From JBHGAV01 sp041946685 (GTDB lineage: Bacteria > Acidobacteriota > Terriglobia > Bryobacterales > Bryobacteraceae): a DNA stretch of 64,000 nt. The position numbers were made by a program, and so were the translations under genes. The DNA is taken from the NCBI GenBank assembly GCA_041946685.1, contig JBHGAV010000004.1, forward strand, positions 1-64,000. Direction: 5' to 3'. The notes below the pieces were generated by a model. That model did no database searches, was not told the DNA's origin, and worked only from the letters and a program-made list of their open reading frames with translations. Positions 56,635 to 64,000 of this stretch are shown piece by piece; the first letter of the stretch is position 1; each line of letters opens with the position of its first letter.

Positions 56635-57498
56635 ATGCACTTCCCTGTGATGCGCGATGCCGTTCTGGAGTACTTGGCGCCGCCGCCGGAAGGGGTGGTG
56701 CTCGAAGCCACCGCAGGTTTGGGAGGGCACACGGCCGCAATCGCCGAACGGATGACCACCGGTCTGGTAATCGCCTGCGACCGGGACGCCGAGTCGCTGG
56801 AGATCGCCCGGCGCAATGCGGGGCCCCTGGCTGCGCGCATCCGCTTCCACCGGGCGCGCTTCTCCGAGCTTGGCTCCGTGCTTGCGGCGTATGGGATCGG
56901 GAAAGCGGACGGTCTCGTCGCCGACTTGGGGGCGAGCCGGTATCAAATGGCCGACGCCCCGGAAAGAGGTTTTTCTCTGCAAGCCGACGGTCCCCTGGAC
57001 ATGCGCATGGACCGCAGCCAGGGAACGACGGCGGCCGAGATTGTCAACACAACCGCCGAGAAGGCATTGGCCGATCTGCTGTTTCAGCTTGGCCAGGAAA
57101 GGAGAGCGCGGAGGATTGCCAGAGCTATCGTTCGGGCGCGGCCGATACACAGCACACTGCACTTGGCCAGAGTAGTGGAGCGGGCCGCGCCCCGAACGGG
57201 TCGCCTTCATCCGGCGACGCAGACGTTCATGGCTTTGCGGATTGCCGTCAACGAGGAGCAGGAGGAGTTGCAGCGATTGTTGGATCTGGTGCCCGAGCTG
57301 GTTCGCGCCGGCGGGCGGGCCGTCATTATCTCTTTCATGTCTCTGGAGGACGCCCGGGTCAAGCGGGCGTTTCAGGGCCTGGCGCGAAGCGGCCGGGCCA
57401 AGTTGTTGACCAAACACGTGCTCAGGCCGTCCGGCGAAGAGGTGCGTGTCAACGCAGCATCCCGCAGCGCGAAGTTGCGGGCGATTGAGTTGCTTTAG
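56635..57498 (+). CDS. rsmH: 16S rRNA m4C1402 methyltransferase RsmH
   Basis: The 287-residue protein has the opening MHFPVMRDAVLEYL, the SAM motif DATAGLGGHT-like EATAGLGGHTAAI, DLGASRYQMADAPERGFSL, GPLDMRMDRSQG and TFMALRIAVNEE. It methylates N4 of C1402 in 16S rRNA. The usual DLGVSS-x-Q motif reads DLGASRYQ here, and the protein is slightly shorter than the usual 310 residues. It follows mraZ by 6 bp in the standard dcw order. Confidence 0.95.
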   Translation: MHFPVMRDAVLEYLAPPPEGVVLEATAGLGGHTAAIAERMTTGLVIACDRDAESLEIARRNAGPLAARIRFHRARFSELGSVLAAYGIGKADGLVADLGASRYQMADAPERGFSLQADGPLDMRMDRSQGTTAAEIVNTTAEKALADLLFQLGQERRARRIARAIVRARPIHSTLHLARVVERAAPRTGRLHPATQTFMALRIAVNEEQEELQRLLDLVPELVRAGGRAVIISFMSLEDARVKRAFQGLARSGRAKLLTKHVLRPSGEEVRVNAASRSAKLRAIELL

Positions 57499-57511
57499 AG
57501 GGGAGCGCAAC

Positions 57512-58006
57512 ATGGCCACGCAGGCTAGTTCAGTCGACAGGTTTTCTACTGGCGCCGGGTGGGGAGAACCGGTGGCAGAGGCAGGCCGGAAACAGAAAGC
57601 CGATTTGTGCGCGTTGCGGCCGGTCCCTAACGAGGAGATCTACTTCTTCAGGAAGACAATCGATAACACCGGCGTTGTTCGCCAGTCCGATCCCCAGTCC
57701 CGCGCCCGCTGCTGGCGCTGGATCGCGACGACCGCGGCTGGGACGCTGCTGCTGGCCGGGCTGCTGTGGCCGAGCCTGTACAGCATGGTGGCCGGCTACC
57801 AGATCGAAGCGCTCAAGGCCCGCCAGCAGAGGCTGGTCGCCGAGCGGTCGGAACTGGAGTTGCAGGAGGCGCGTCTGCTGAGCCCGGAGAAACTGGAAGA
57901 ACTCGCGCGCGCCCGGGACTTCGTAGACCCTGCGCCGGCGCAAGTCGTGCACCTTGGACCCCAGCCGGACGGCTCTCTGGCCGCCCTCCACACGCGCTCC
58001 AAGTAA
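57512..58006 (+). CDS. ftsL: FtsL-like division protein
   Basis: The 164-residue protein has a long cytoplasmic N terminus, one transmembrane helix (WIATTAAGTLLLAGLLWPSLY, about 69-88) and a leucine- and glutamate-rich coiled coil (IEALKARQQRLVAERSELEL), ending in LEELARARDFVDP. Sequence is poorly conserved in this family; identity rests on size, topology and position between rsmH and ftsI. FtsL works with FtsB and FtsQ to recruit and activate septal PBP. ATG 57512 follows GAGGGGAG. Confidence 0.82.
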   Translation: MATQASSVDRFSTGAGWGEPVAEAGRKQKADLCALRPVPNEEIYFFRKTIDNTGVVRQSDPQSRARCWRWIATTAAGTLLLAGLLWPSLYSMVAGYQIEALKARQQRLVAERSELELQEARLLSPEKLEELARARDFVDPAPAQVVHLGPQPDGSLAALHTRSK

Positions 58007-58033
58007 CCATCCGCGCGACAGCAGGAGCGAGCC

Positions 58034-60031
58034 ATGCAAGGCCGGGTGGACAGACAGTCAGCGAGACGGACGGCGATGTTGGTTGTCCTGTTCTCGGCCT
58101 GGGCCGTGCTAATCGCTGCCAGGCTGGTCTATCTCCAGGTCTTCCGTCACCAGAGCTACCGCCGGCAGTCGGAGGCGCAGACCAGCAGGCTGATGGAGAT
58201 CCCGGCGCGACGAGGCCGGATTCTTGACCGCGCCGGACGTACGCTCGCCATCAGTCTCCCCGTGGATTCCGTGGTCGTCAACCCCCTGCGCGCCCCTCAG
58301 CCCGATGTCTGCGCGGGAATCCTGGCTCCGATCCTGGGATTGGATCGCCGGGAGACGGAAGCCAAGCTGGCAGCAGCCGCTGCCCAGCGCCGGGGCTTCC
58401 TGTGGGTGAAACGGAAGATCACGTTTGCACAGAGCGAACGCCTTCGCGGTTTGGGGCTTGGCTGGGTCGAACTGCGGCAGGAGAGCCTGCGGGCCTATCC
58501 GAAGGGGCCGCTGGCGGCCCACGTCCTGGGAAGCGTGGATCACCAGGACAGGGGCAACGCCGGAATCGAGCAGACCCTGGACGCGGAGCTTCGAGGCAGA
58601 CCGGGCGTGGCCCGGGTTCTCACGGACGTCATCCGCCGGGGAGTCGATTCCCAGGTTGACCTGGAGGCAGTCCCGGGCAAGGACATCACTCTCACCATCG
58701 ACGAGCGTGTGCAGCACGTGGCCGAGCGCGAGTTGGCCAGGGCGGTCCAGGAGAGCCGCAGCCGCTCCGGAAGCGTGGTGGCGATGGATCCCAAGACGGG
58801 CGACATCCTGGCGATGGCCAGTTACCCTTCCTACGACGCCAACCGGCCCGCGACAACCGAAGAGGAACTGGACAGCCGGGCCAATCACGCCTTTTCCGTC
58901 CCCTTCGAGCCGGGCTCCGTGTTTAAGGTTGTCACCGTGGCGGCGGCGTTGGAGACGACCCGGCTGTTGCCGGAAACGGTGATTAACTGCGGCAGCGGCA
59001 AGCTGAACCTGTTTGGCCGGGTGATCCGCGACCATCACCCCTACAGCTACCTCCCGGTCTCCGATGTGCTGGCCAAGAGCAGCAACATTGGGGCGATTCA
59101 GATCGGCTTGGCCGTCGGCGAGCGCAACCTGTTCGACTACGTGCGCCGGTTCGGCTTCGGCAGTTCGACGGGCTTGCCGCTTCCGGGAGAATCTGCGGGC
59201 AAGGTGCGGGGATTGGCAGCCTGGGGCAGAACGTCCATCGGCTCGGTCGCCATGGGACACGAGATCAGCGCCACCACGGTTCAACTCGCCCGAGCGATTT
59301 CCGCCATCGCCAACGGCGGGTTGTTGGTAAAGCCGAGGCTGGTACTGAACATGCAGCGGCCTGGACAGGCCGTGGAGAAGACCGCCGCCGAGCCGGGCCG
59401 GAGGATCATACGCCCGGAGACCGCCATCACCATGCGCCGCATGATGGAGGGAGTGGTCCTGCGCGGAACGGGCACGCTGGCCCGCGTGGATGGGTACACG
59501 GCTGGCGGAAAGACCGGCTCCGCCCAGATCTACGATCCGGAATGCCGTTGCTACCGGCACAAGTACAACGCTTCGTTCGCCGGCTTCTCGCCCGTAGCCA
59601 ATCCTGCGGTCGTGGTTGTGGTCACCATCAACGGCGCCTCGGTGTTCGGCGGAGCGGTGGCCGCCCCGGTATTTCGAGAGGTAGCAGCGGCAGCCCTCCG
59701 GCTGCTGGATGTGCCAAAGGATCTTCCCGACACTCCTCCCCCTCGGGAAGATGAGCCGGTCGACTTTGCCGACCTGGCTGTTGCTGACTTGGGATCCCCG
59801 GCCGCAACGCTCCCTGAGCCGGGGATCCCCAAGAGAGTGGGCGCCTCGGATCTGTGGGGGCCGAAGGTGCCGGACTTCTCCGGAAAGACCATGCGCGCCG
59901 TGCTGGAGGAATCCGCCGCCAAGGGCCTCCCGGTCGAACTGGTGGGGAGCGGCGTCGCCCAAGCCCAGGCGCCTCCCCCCGGCGCGATTCTGGCCCTGGG
60001 ACAGCGAGTCAGGGTCCTCTTTGCGCGATAG
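58034..60031 (+). CDS. ftsI: Septal peptidoglycan transpeptidase FtsI with PASTA domain
   Basis: The 665-residue class B penicillin-binding protein has an N-terminal membrane helix (AMLVVLFSAWAVLIAARLV), a dimerisation domain (PARRGRILDRAGRTLAIS) and the transpeptidase: the SxxK serine in EPGSVFKVVTV, SSN in AKSSNIGAIQIG and KTG in AGGKTGSAQ. A single PASTA domain closes the protein (KVPDFSGKTMRAVLEESAAK, GAILALGQRVRVLF). It cross-links septal peptidoglycan. A proline-rich linker precedes PASTA, a layout shared by Spo VD-like and many acidobacterial FtsI proteins. Confidence 0.94.
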   Translation: MQGRVDRQSARRTAMLVVLFSAWAVLIAARLVYLQVFRHQSYRRQSEAQTSRLMEIPARRGRILDRAGRTLAISLPVDSVVVNPLRAPQPDVCAGILAPILGLDRRETEAKLAAAAAQRRGFLWVKRKITFAQSERLRGLGLGWVELRQESLRAYPKGPLAAHVLGSVDHQDRGNAGIEQTLDAELRGRPGVARVLTDVIRRGVDSQVDLEAVPGKDITLTIDERVQHVAERELARAVQESRSRSGSVVAMDPKTGDILAMASYPSYDANRPATTEEELDSRANHAFSVPFEPGSVFKVVTVAAALETTRLLPETVINCGSGKLNLFGRVIRDHHPYSYLPVSDVLAKSSNIGAIQIGLAVGERNLFDYVRRFGFGSSTGLPLPGESAGKVRGLAAWGRTSIGSVAMGHEISATTVQLARAISAIANGGLLVKPRLVLNMQRPGQAVEKTAAEPGRRIIRPETAITMRRMMEGVVLRGTGTLARVDGYTAGGKTGSAQIYDPECRCYRHKYNASFAGFSPVANPAVVVVVTINGASVFGGAVAAPVFREVAAAALRLLDVPKDLPDTPPPREDEPVDFADLAVADLGSPAATLPEPGIPKRVGASDLWGPKVPDFSGKTMRAVLEESAAKGLPVELVGSGVAQAQAPPPGAILALGQRVRVLFAR

Positions 60032-60037
60032 GGGAGA

Positions 60038-61525
60038 ATGACGCTCGGAAAGATATTCGACCGAATCCCGCTTCGAACGGAATTACCGGAGACAGCCGCC
60101 AATCTGGTCGTTGAAGACCTGGACTACGACTCGCGGCGCGTTCGCCCCGGTTGTCTGTTTTTTGCCTTCCAGGGCGCCCACGCCGACGGGCGCGCCTACG
60201 CCGCCGACGCCGTCAGCCGCGGCGCCGTGGCGGTGGCGAGCGAGCTGGCCAGACCGGCCGGCCTGGATGTGCCGTGGATCGAGGTGGAACACGGCCGCCG
60301 GGCGATGGCGATGGCGGCCAGAGCGCTCTTCCGCGCGCCCGACGAGCGTCTCACGGTTACGGGCATCACCGGCACGAACGGGAAGACGACCATCTCCTAC
60401 CTGGTGGACTCCATCTTGCGCGCGGCCGGCAAGACCACCGCTGTGGTGGGGACCATCCGGTATCATGTGGCGGGCGAGATCCGACCCGCCCCCAACACCA
60501 CGCCCGAATCAGTGGATGTTTGGCGGATTCTCGCTGAACTTGAGCGGCGGGGCGGCTCGCATGTGACAATGGAAGTCTCCTCCCACGCACTGGCGTTGGG
60601 CAGGGTGTACGGCCTCCGGTTCCACACCGCCATTTTCACGAACCTGACCAGAGACCACCTGGATTTCCACAAGACGATGGAAGAGTACTTCGCCGCCAAG
60701 CAACTCCTCTTCGAAGGCTGCGGCGCGCCTCCGCCGCGCTTCGCGGCGATCAACGCCGACGACCCCGCCGCCGGGCGGCTGCGCGTTGCCGGCGCGAGCG
60801 AGATGCTGACCTACGGCTTGGCGCCCCGGGCCGACGTGCGCGCGCTCGGGGTCTCGGCCACGGCCGCTGGCCTGCAATTCGACGTACAGGCGCGGGGCCG
60901 GTCGCTGCACGTCCGCTCGCCGCTGCTCGGGATGTTCAACGTGCATAACATCCTGGCCGCCTGCTGCGCCGGCATGGCCTGCGGGTTGGACACGGAGACG
61001 ATTTCGGCCGGCATTGAGCAATGTCCAGCGGTTCCAGGCAGGTTCGAGCGGGTGGATGAGGGCCAGCCGTTTACGGTTGTGGTGGATTACGCTCATACCG
61101 ACGACGCCCTCCGGAACTTAATCCAGTCGGCCAGAAAGATCACGCCCGGGCGGGTGATCACGCTTTTCGGCTGCGGCGGCGACCGGGATCGCACCAAGCG
61201 CCCCCTCATGGGAGCGGCGGCTGCGGAGCTCAGCGATTTTGTCGTGCTCACTTCCGACAATCCGCGCTCGGAGAATCCCCTCGCCATCATGAACGACGCG
61301 ATGGTCGGCCTTGGGCGCTTTGAAACGAAACACGTCGCTGAGCCGGACCGGACCACGGCCATACACCTGGCGCTCGCCGAGGCGCGGGCAGGGGACACGG
61401 TTCTAATTGCCGGTAAAGGGCACGAAACCTACCAGATTCTGGCGGACCGGACCATCCCGTTCGACGATCGGGAAGTGGCGCGCCGCACCCTCCGTGAGCT
61501 TGGCTACAGCCGGGGGGGGCAATGA
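60038..61525 (+). CDS. murE: UDP-MurNAc-tripeptide ligase MurE (meso-DAP type)
   Basis: The 495-residue ligase has the ATP loop GITGTNGKTTISYL, YAADAVSRGAVAVASE in the first domain, EVSSHALALGRV, FTNLTRDHLDFHKTMEEY with the carbamylated-lysine region, and DYAHTDDALRNLI. The specificity motif DNPR (SDNPRSENP) indicates meso-diaminopimelate addition. It starts 6 bp after ftsI and overlaps murF by 4 bp. Confidence 0.96.
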   Translation: MTLGKIFDRIPLRTELPETAANLVVEDLDYDSRRVRPGCLFFAFQGAHADGRAYAADAVSRGAVAVASELARPAGLDVPWIEVEHGRRAMAMAARALFRAPDERLTVTGITGTNGKTTISYLVDSILRAAGKTTAVVGTIRYHVAGEIRPAPNTTPESVDVWRILAELERRGGSHVTMEVSSHALALGRVYGLRFHTAIFTNLTRDHLDFHKTMEEYFAAKQLLFEGCGAPPPRFAAINADDPAAGRLRVAGASEMLTYGLAPRADVRALGVSATAAGLQFDVQARGRSLHVRSPLLGMFNVHNILAACCAGMACGLDTETISAGIEQCPAVPGRFERVDEGQPFTVVVDYAHTDDALRNLIQSARKITPGRVITLFGCGGDRDRTKRPLMGAAAAELSDFVVLTSDNPRSENPLAIMNDAMVGLGRFETKHVAEPDRTTAIHLALAEARAGDTVLIAGKGHETYQILADRTIPFDDREVARRTLRELGYSRGGQ

Positions 61526-62868
61526 TCTTCCCCCTCTCGGAGATCGCCGCCGCCCTGCATCTGCCGGGAGATTCCTATCCCCGGATTCCGATCGCGGGCT
61601 GGAGCGTGGATACGAGGACGCTGGCTCCGGGCGACCTCTTCTTTGCGCTCCGAGGGCCGGCTCGCGACGGCCACGACTTTGTGCCGGCGGCATTTGCCGC
61701 GGGCGCGGCGGCGGCGGTCGTGGACCGCCCCCTGGAAGCCGCGGGGCCGACGCTCCAGGTGCCGGACGTCCTTGAGGCGCTGCAAGGGCTCGCCCTTTGG
61801 GCCAGGGGCCGGTGGGGCGGCCAGGTGGTGGCCGTCACCGGCAGCGCCGGCAAGACTTCGACCAAGGAGATTGTCGCCGCTCTCCTTGAGACCGCCATGC
61901 CGGTGGGCAAATCGGCCGGGAATCTCAACAACCACATCGGCGTGCCGCTCTCGATTCTCCGGCTCCCCGCCCAGGCGCGAGTCGCCGTGCTGGAGCTCGG
62001 TATGAATCATGCCGGGGAGATCCGCCGCCTGGCCCAGGTGGCGCGCCCGGGCGTCGGCGTCGTCACGAATGTGGGACACGCGCACATGGAGTTCTTTGCT
62101 TCGATCGACGAGGTCGCGCTGGCCAAGCGGGAACTGATCGAAGCGCTGCCCGCCGATGGCGTGGCCGTGCTCAATGCGGATGATCCCAGAGTCGCCCGAT
62201 TTGCGGAAATCCACCCCGGCCGGTCGGTCACGTTCGGTTTCTCTCCTCAGGCTGCGGTGCGCGCCGCCGGCGTGGAACTCGGCGCCGGTGGAGTGCGTTT
62301 TCGCCTGGAGGACGGCCTGTGGCTGGAAAGTCCGATGAGAGGCCGGCACAACGTGCTGAACCTTCTTGCGGGAATCGCCGTCGCCGGTCTGTTCGGGATA
62401 CGCCCCGCCGGCCTGGCGGATGCCGTCAAGACGCTCGAAGCGGGCTCCATGCGGGGCCGCCGCCTGATCCACCGGGGAATCACGGTGCTGGACGATTGCT
62501 ACAACTCCAATCCGGAGGCGGCTCGCCATATGCTGGAACTGCTTCGGGCCGAGCCCGGACGGCGCAGAATCGCGGTGATGGGAGAGATGCTGGAGCTGGG
62601 ACGCTGGTCGGAGGCTCTGCACAGGGAAGTGGGCCGCCATGCGGCCGGATGCGGAATCGATCTGCTGATCGGTGTGCGCGGCGCCGCAGCTTTCATGGTC
62701 GAAGAAGCGCTCCGTGCCGGAATGCCGGAGCGCGCCGTTTGTTTCTTCGAGGAACCGTCGGAAGCCGGCCGGTTCGCTCGCCGGGAGGCGTCCGACGGAG
62801 ATGCGATCCTGTTCAAGGGGTCGCGAGGCACACACGTGGAAGCGGCGCTGGCAAGCTTCATGGAATAG
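61522..62868 (+). CDS. murF: UDP-MurNAc-pentapeptide synthase MurF
   Basis: The 448-residue ligase has the ATP loop VTGSAGKTSTKEIVAALL, the MurF-specific GNLNNHIGVPLSIL, VLELGMNHAGEI, TNVGHAHMEFF and DDCYNSNPEAARHMLELL. It adds D-Ala-D-Ala to the UDP-MurNAc-tripeptide. The ATG overlaps the murE stop (ATGA), so the two are translationally coupled. Confidence 0.96.
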   Translation: MIFPLSEIAAALHLPGDSYPRIPIAGWSVDTRTLAPGDLFFALRGPARDGHDFVPAAFAAGAAAAVVDRPLEAAGPTLQVPDVLEALQGLALWARGRWGGQVVAVTGSAGKTSTKEIVAALLETAMPVGKSAGNLNNHIGVPLSILRLPAQARVAVLELGMNHAGEIRRLAQVARPGVGVVTNVGHAHMEFFASIDEVALAKRELIEALPADGVAVLNADDPRVARFAEIHPGRSVTFGFSPQAAVRAAGVELGAGGVRFRLEDGLWLESPMRGRHNVLNLLAGIAVAGLFGIRPAGLADAVKTLEAGSMRGRRLIHRGITVLDDCYNSNPEAARHMLELLRAEPGRRRIAVMGEMLELGRWSEALHREVGRHAAGCGIDLLIGVRGAAAFMVEEALRAGMPERAVCFFEEPSEAGRFARREASDGDAILFKGSRGTHVEAALASFME

Positions 62869-62874
62869 GTCGGC

Positions 62875-64000
62875 ATGCTCTACTGGCTGCTCTATCAGGT
62901 GCTCTATCCGAACTTCATCCCGTTTCCCCTGTTCCGCTACGTGACCGTCCGCACGGCGATGGCCGGCATCACCGCCCTGTTCATCTCCATGGTGCTGGGG
63001 CCGTGGATGATCCAGAAGTTGCGTCAATTGCAGATCGGCCAGCATATACGGGAGGAGGGGCCCAAGTCCCACCAGAAGAAAGCCGGGACGCCGACCATGG
63101 GGGGTGTGCTGATCGGGGTCTCCATCGTGGTTCCATCCCTGCTCTGGGCCAACCTGAGCAACCCTTACCTCTGGGTGGCCATCGCCGGCCTGGTGAGCTT
63201 CGGCGCCATCGGCTTCTGGGACGACTTTGCGAAGGTGCGGGGCAAGCGGAACCTCGGTCTGACGGCGAGGAAGAAGTTCAGCCTCCAGGTGCTGGCGGCG
63301 CTGGTGATCGGCCTCCTTCTGCTCGGCTTGCACGCCATGGGATTGTACTCGACCAGCATGAACGTGCCCTTCTTCAAGCAGCTCAAGCCCGACATGCTCG
63401 TGGATTCCTGGCTGGCCAATCCGCTGACCTATCCCTTCGCGTTCGTCTTCTTCTTCGGTTTCCTTGTGATCGTGATCGTAGGCTCTTCGAATGCCGTCAA
63501 CCTTACCGACGGGCTGGACGGACTCGCCATCGGACTGATGATCGTCGCCTCCGGAGCGATGACGGTGCTGACCTACGCCAGCGGTCATGCGCAGTTCGCC
63601 ACCTACCTGGACCTAGTCCGTCTGCCGGGCGCCGGCGAGCTGACCATTTTCTGCGGCGCGATGACCGGGGCTTCGCTCGGCTTCCTTTGGTACAACGCCC
63701 ACCCGGCGGAGATCTTCATGGGCGACGTCGGCTCGCTTTCGCTGGGAGCCGCCATGGCGACGGTGGCGGTCCTGATCAAGCAGGAGATCCTTCTGCTGTT
63801 CATCGCCGGCGTGTTTGCGCTGGAGGCGGTCTCCGTCATCCTCCAGGTGGGAAGCTACAAGCTCCGCCGCAAGCGCATCTTCAAGATGGCGCCGCTGCAC
63901 CACCATTTCGAAGCGCTCGGCTGGACCGAGTCCAAGATCATTGTGCGTTTCTGGATCGCGGGTCTGGTGATGGCCCTGTTCGCTCTCACCAGCCTGAAGT
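62875..64000 (+). CDS. mraY: Phospho-MurNAc-pentapeptide transferase MraY (cut by window end)
   Basis: The frame is open from ATG 62875 to the window end (375 codons), so only a few residues are missing. Marks of MraY: KSHQKKAGTPTMGGVLIG, GFWDDFAKVRGKRNLGL with the catalytic DD, SSNAVNLTDGLDGLAIG, FLWYNAHPAEIFMGDVGS, and the cytoplasmic histidine loop FKMAPLHHHFEALGW. It moves phospho-MurNAc-pentapeptide to undecaprenyl phosphate to make lipid I. It follows murF by 6 bp, in standard order. Confidence 0.96.
   Translation, partial: MLYWLLYQVLYPNFIPFPLFRYVTVRTAMAGITALFISMVLGPWMIQKLRQLQIGQHIREEGPKSHQKKAGTPTMGGVLIGVSIVVPSLLWANLSNPYLWVAIAGLVSFGAIGFWDDFAKVRGKRNLGLTARKKFSLQVLAALVIGLLLLGLHAMGLYSTSMNVPFFKQLKPDMLVDSWLANPLTYPFAFVFFFGFLVIVIVGSSNAVNLTDGLDGLAIGLMIVASGAMTVLTYASGHAQFATYLDLVRLPGAGELTIFCGAMTGASLGFLWYNAHPAEIFMGDVGSLSLGAAMATVAVLIKQEILLLFIAGVFALEAVSVILQVGSYKLRRKRIFKMAPLHHHFEALGWTESKIIVRFWIAGLVMALFALTSLK

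Noticed and set aside
1..64000. CRISPR arrays, rRNA genes, insertion sequences, replication origin
   Set aside because: No regular repeat array, rRNA sequence, transposase with terminal repeats, or DnaA-box cluster was seen.

Overview
The window looks like a chromosomal segment of an Acidobacteriota bacterium, probably near Solibacter/Bryobacter, from an organism with some anaerobic metabolism. This is inference from several signs: high GC; an Oar-type TonB-dependent receptor start at the left edge; a transmembrane regulator with an N-terminal domain common in acidobacteria; two-membrane (Gram-negative) architecture; a meso-diaminopimelate-type MurE; and many secreted proteins of unknown function. 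No rRNA gene, CRISPR array or intact insertion sequence was seen. One tRNA gene, tRNA-Phe(GAA), is present.

Layout. (1) 1-5.5 kb: plant-polysaccharide block with the start of an Oar-like receptor, a GH51 alpha-L-arabinofuranosidase, a transmembrane regulator carrying two malectin domains, and a GH43 glycosidase. (2) 5.6-16.7 kb: a metalloprotease/beta-propeller/beta-barrel protein, a TerC membrane protein, a secreted protein, an NhaR-like LysR regulator, and a four-gene MacAB-like exporter operon with two different permeases. (3) 16.8-28.6 kb: a block of lipid-modification and oxidative-stress genes (SDR-DUF2867, SRPBCC, MsrB, fasciclin, XRE-cupin, B12-type radical SAM, two CFA-synthase-like methyltransferases, DUF1365, flavin amine-oxidase-like protein, DUF2177, DUF1295, glutathione peroxidase). 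(4) 28.6-32.3 kb: secreted and hypothetical proteins, a CE1-like esterase and a decayed serine-recombinase fragment.

(5) 32.2-47.3 kb is the highlight. It is a one-strand, tightly packed operon led by a MarR regulator with a C-terminal four-cysteine motif and a recognisable promoter overlapped by an inverted repeat. It encodes heterodisulfide-reductase subunits HdrC and HdrB, an HdrA N-terminal half, a regulatory block (DRTGG, HATPase, divergent [FeFe]-hydrogenase-like protein, DRTGG, PHP, HATPase), HndA/B/C-like NAD(P)H-oxidising subunits, a NuoG-HdrA fusion that carries the missing C-terminal half of HdrA, and a group-3c-like [NiFe] hydrogenase (MvhD, MvhG, MvhA), and ends with a cyclic-nucleotide-binding-fold protein. 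I read it as a flavin-based electron-bifurcating or confurcating complex linking H2, NAD(P)H, ferredoxin and a disulfide or other Hdr substrate. HdrA is split into two polypeptides at an iron-sulfur motif.

(6) 47.5-55.7 kb: tRNA-Phe, class I fumarase, an HlyD-type adaptor, an APC-type permease, CCA tRNA nucleotidyltransferase, a 45-residue membrane protein antisense to its 3' end, and a secreted protein with a degenerate M48-like motif. (7) 56.1-64 kb: the start of the dcw cell-wall/division cluster (mraZ, rsmH, ftsL, ftsI, murE, murF, mraY, the last cut by the window end), with a promoter and a four-copy 10-bp-periodic MraZ operator at its head.
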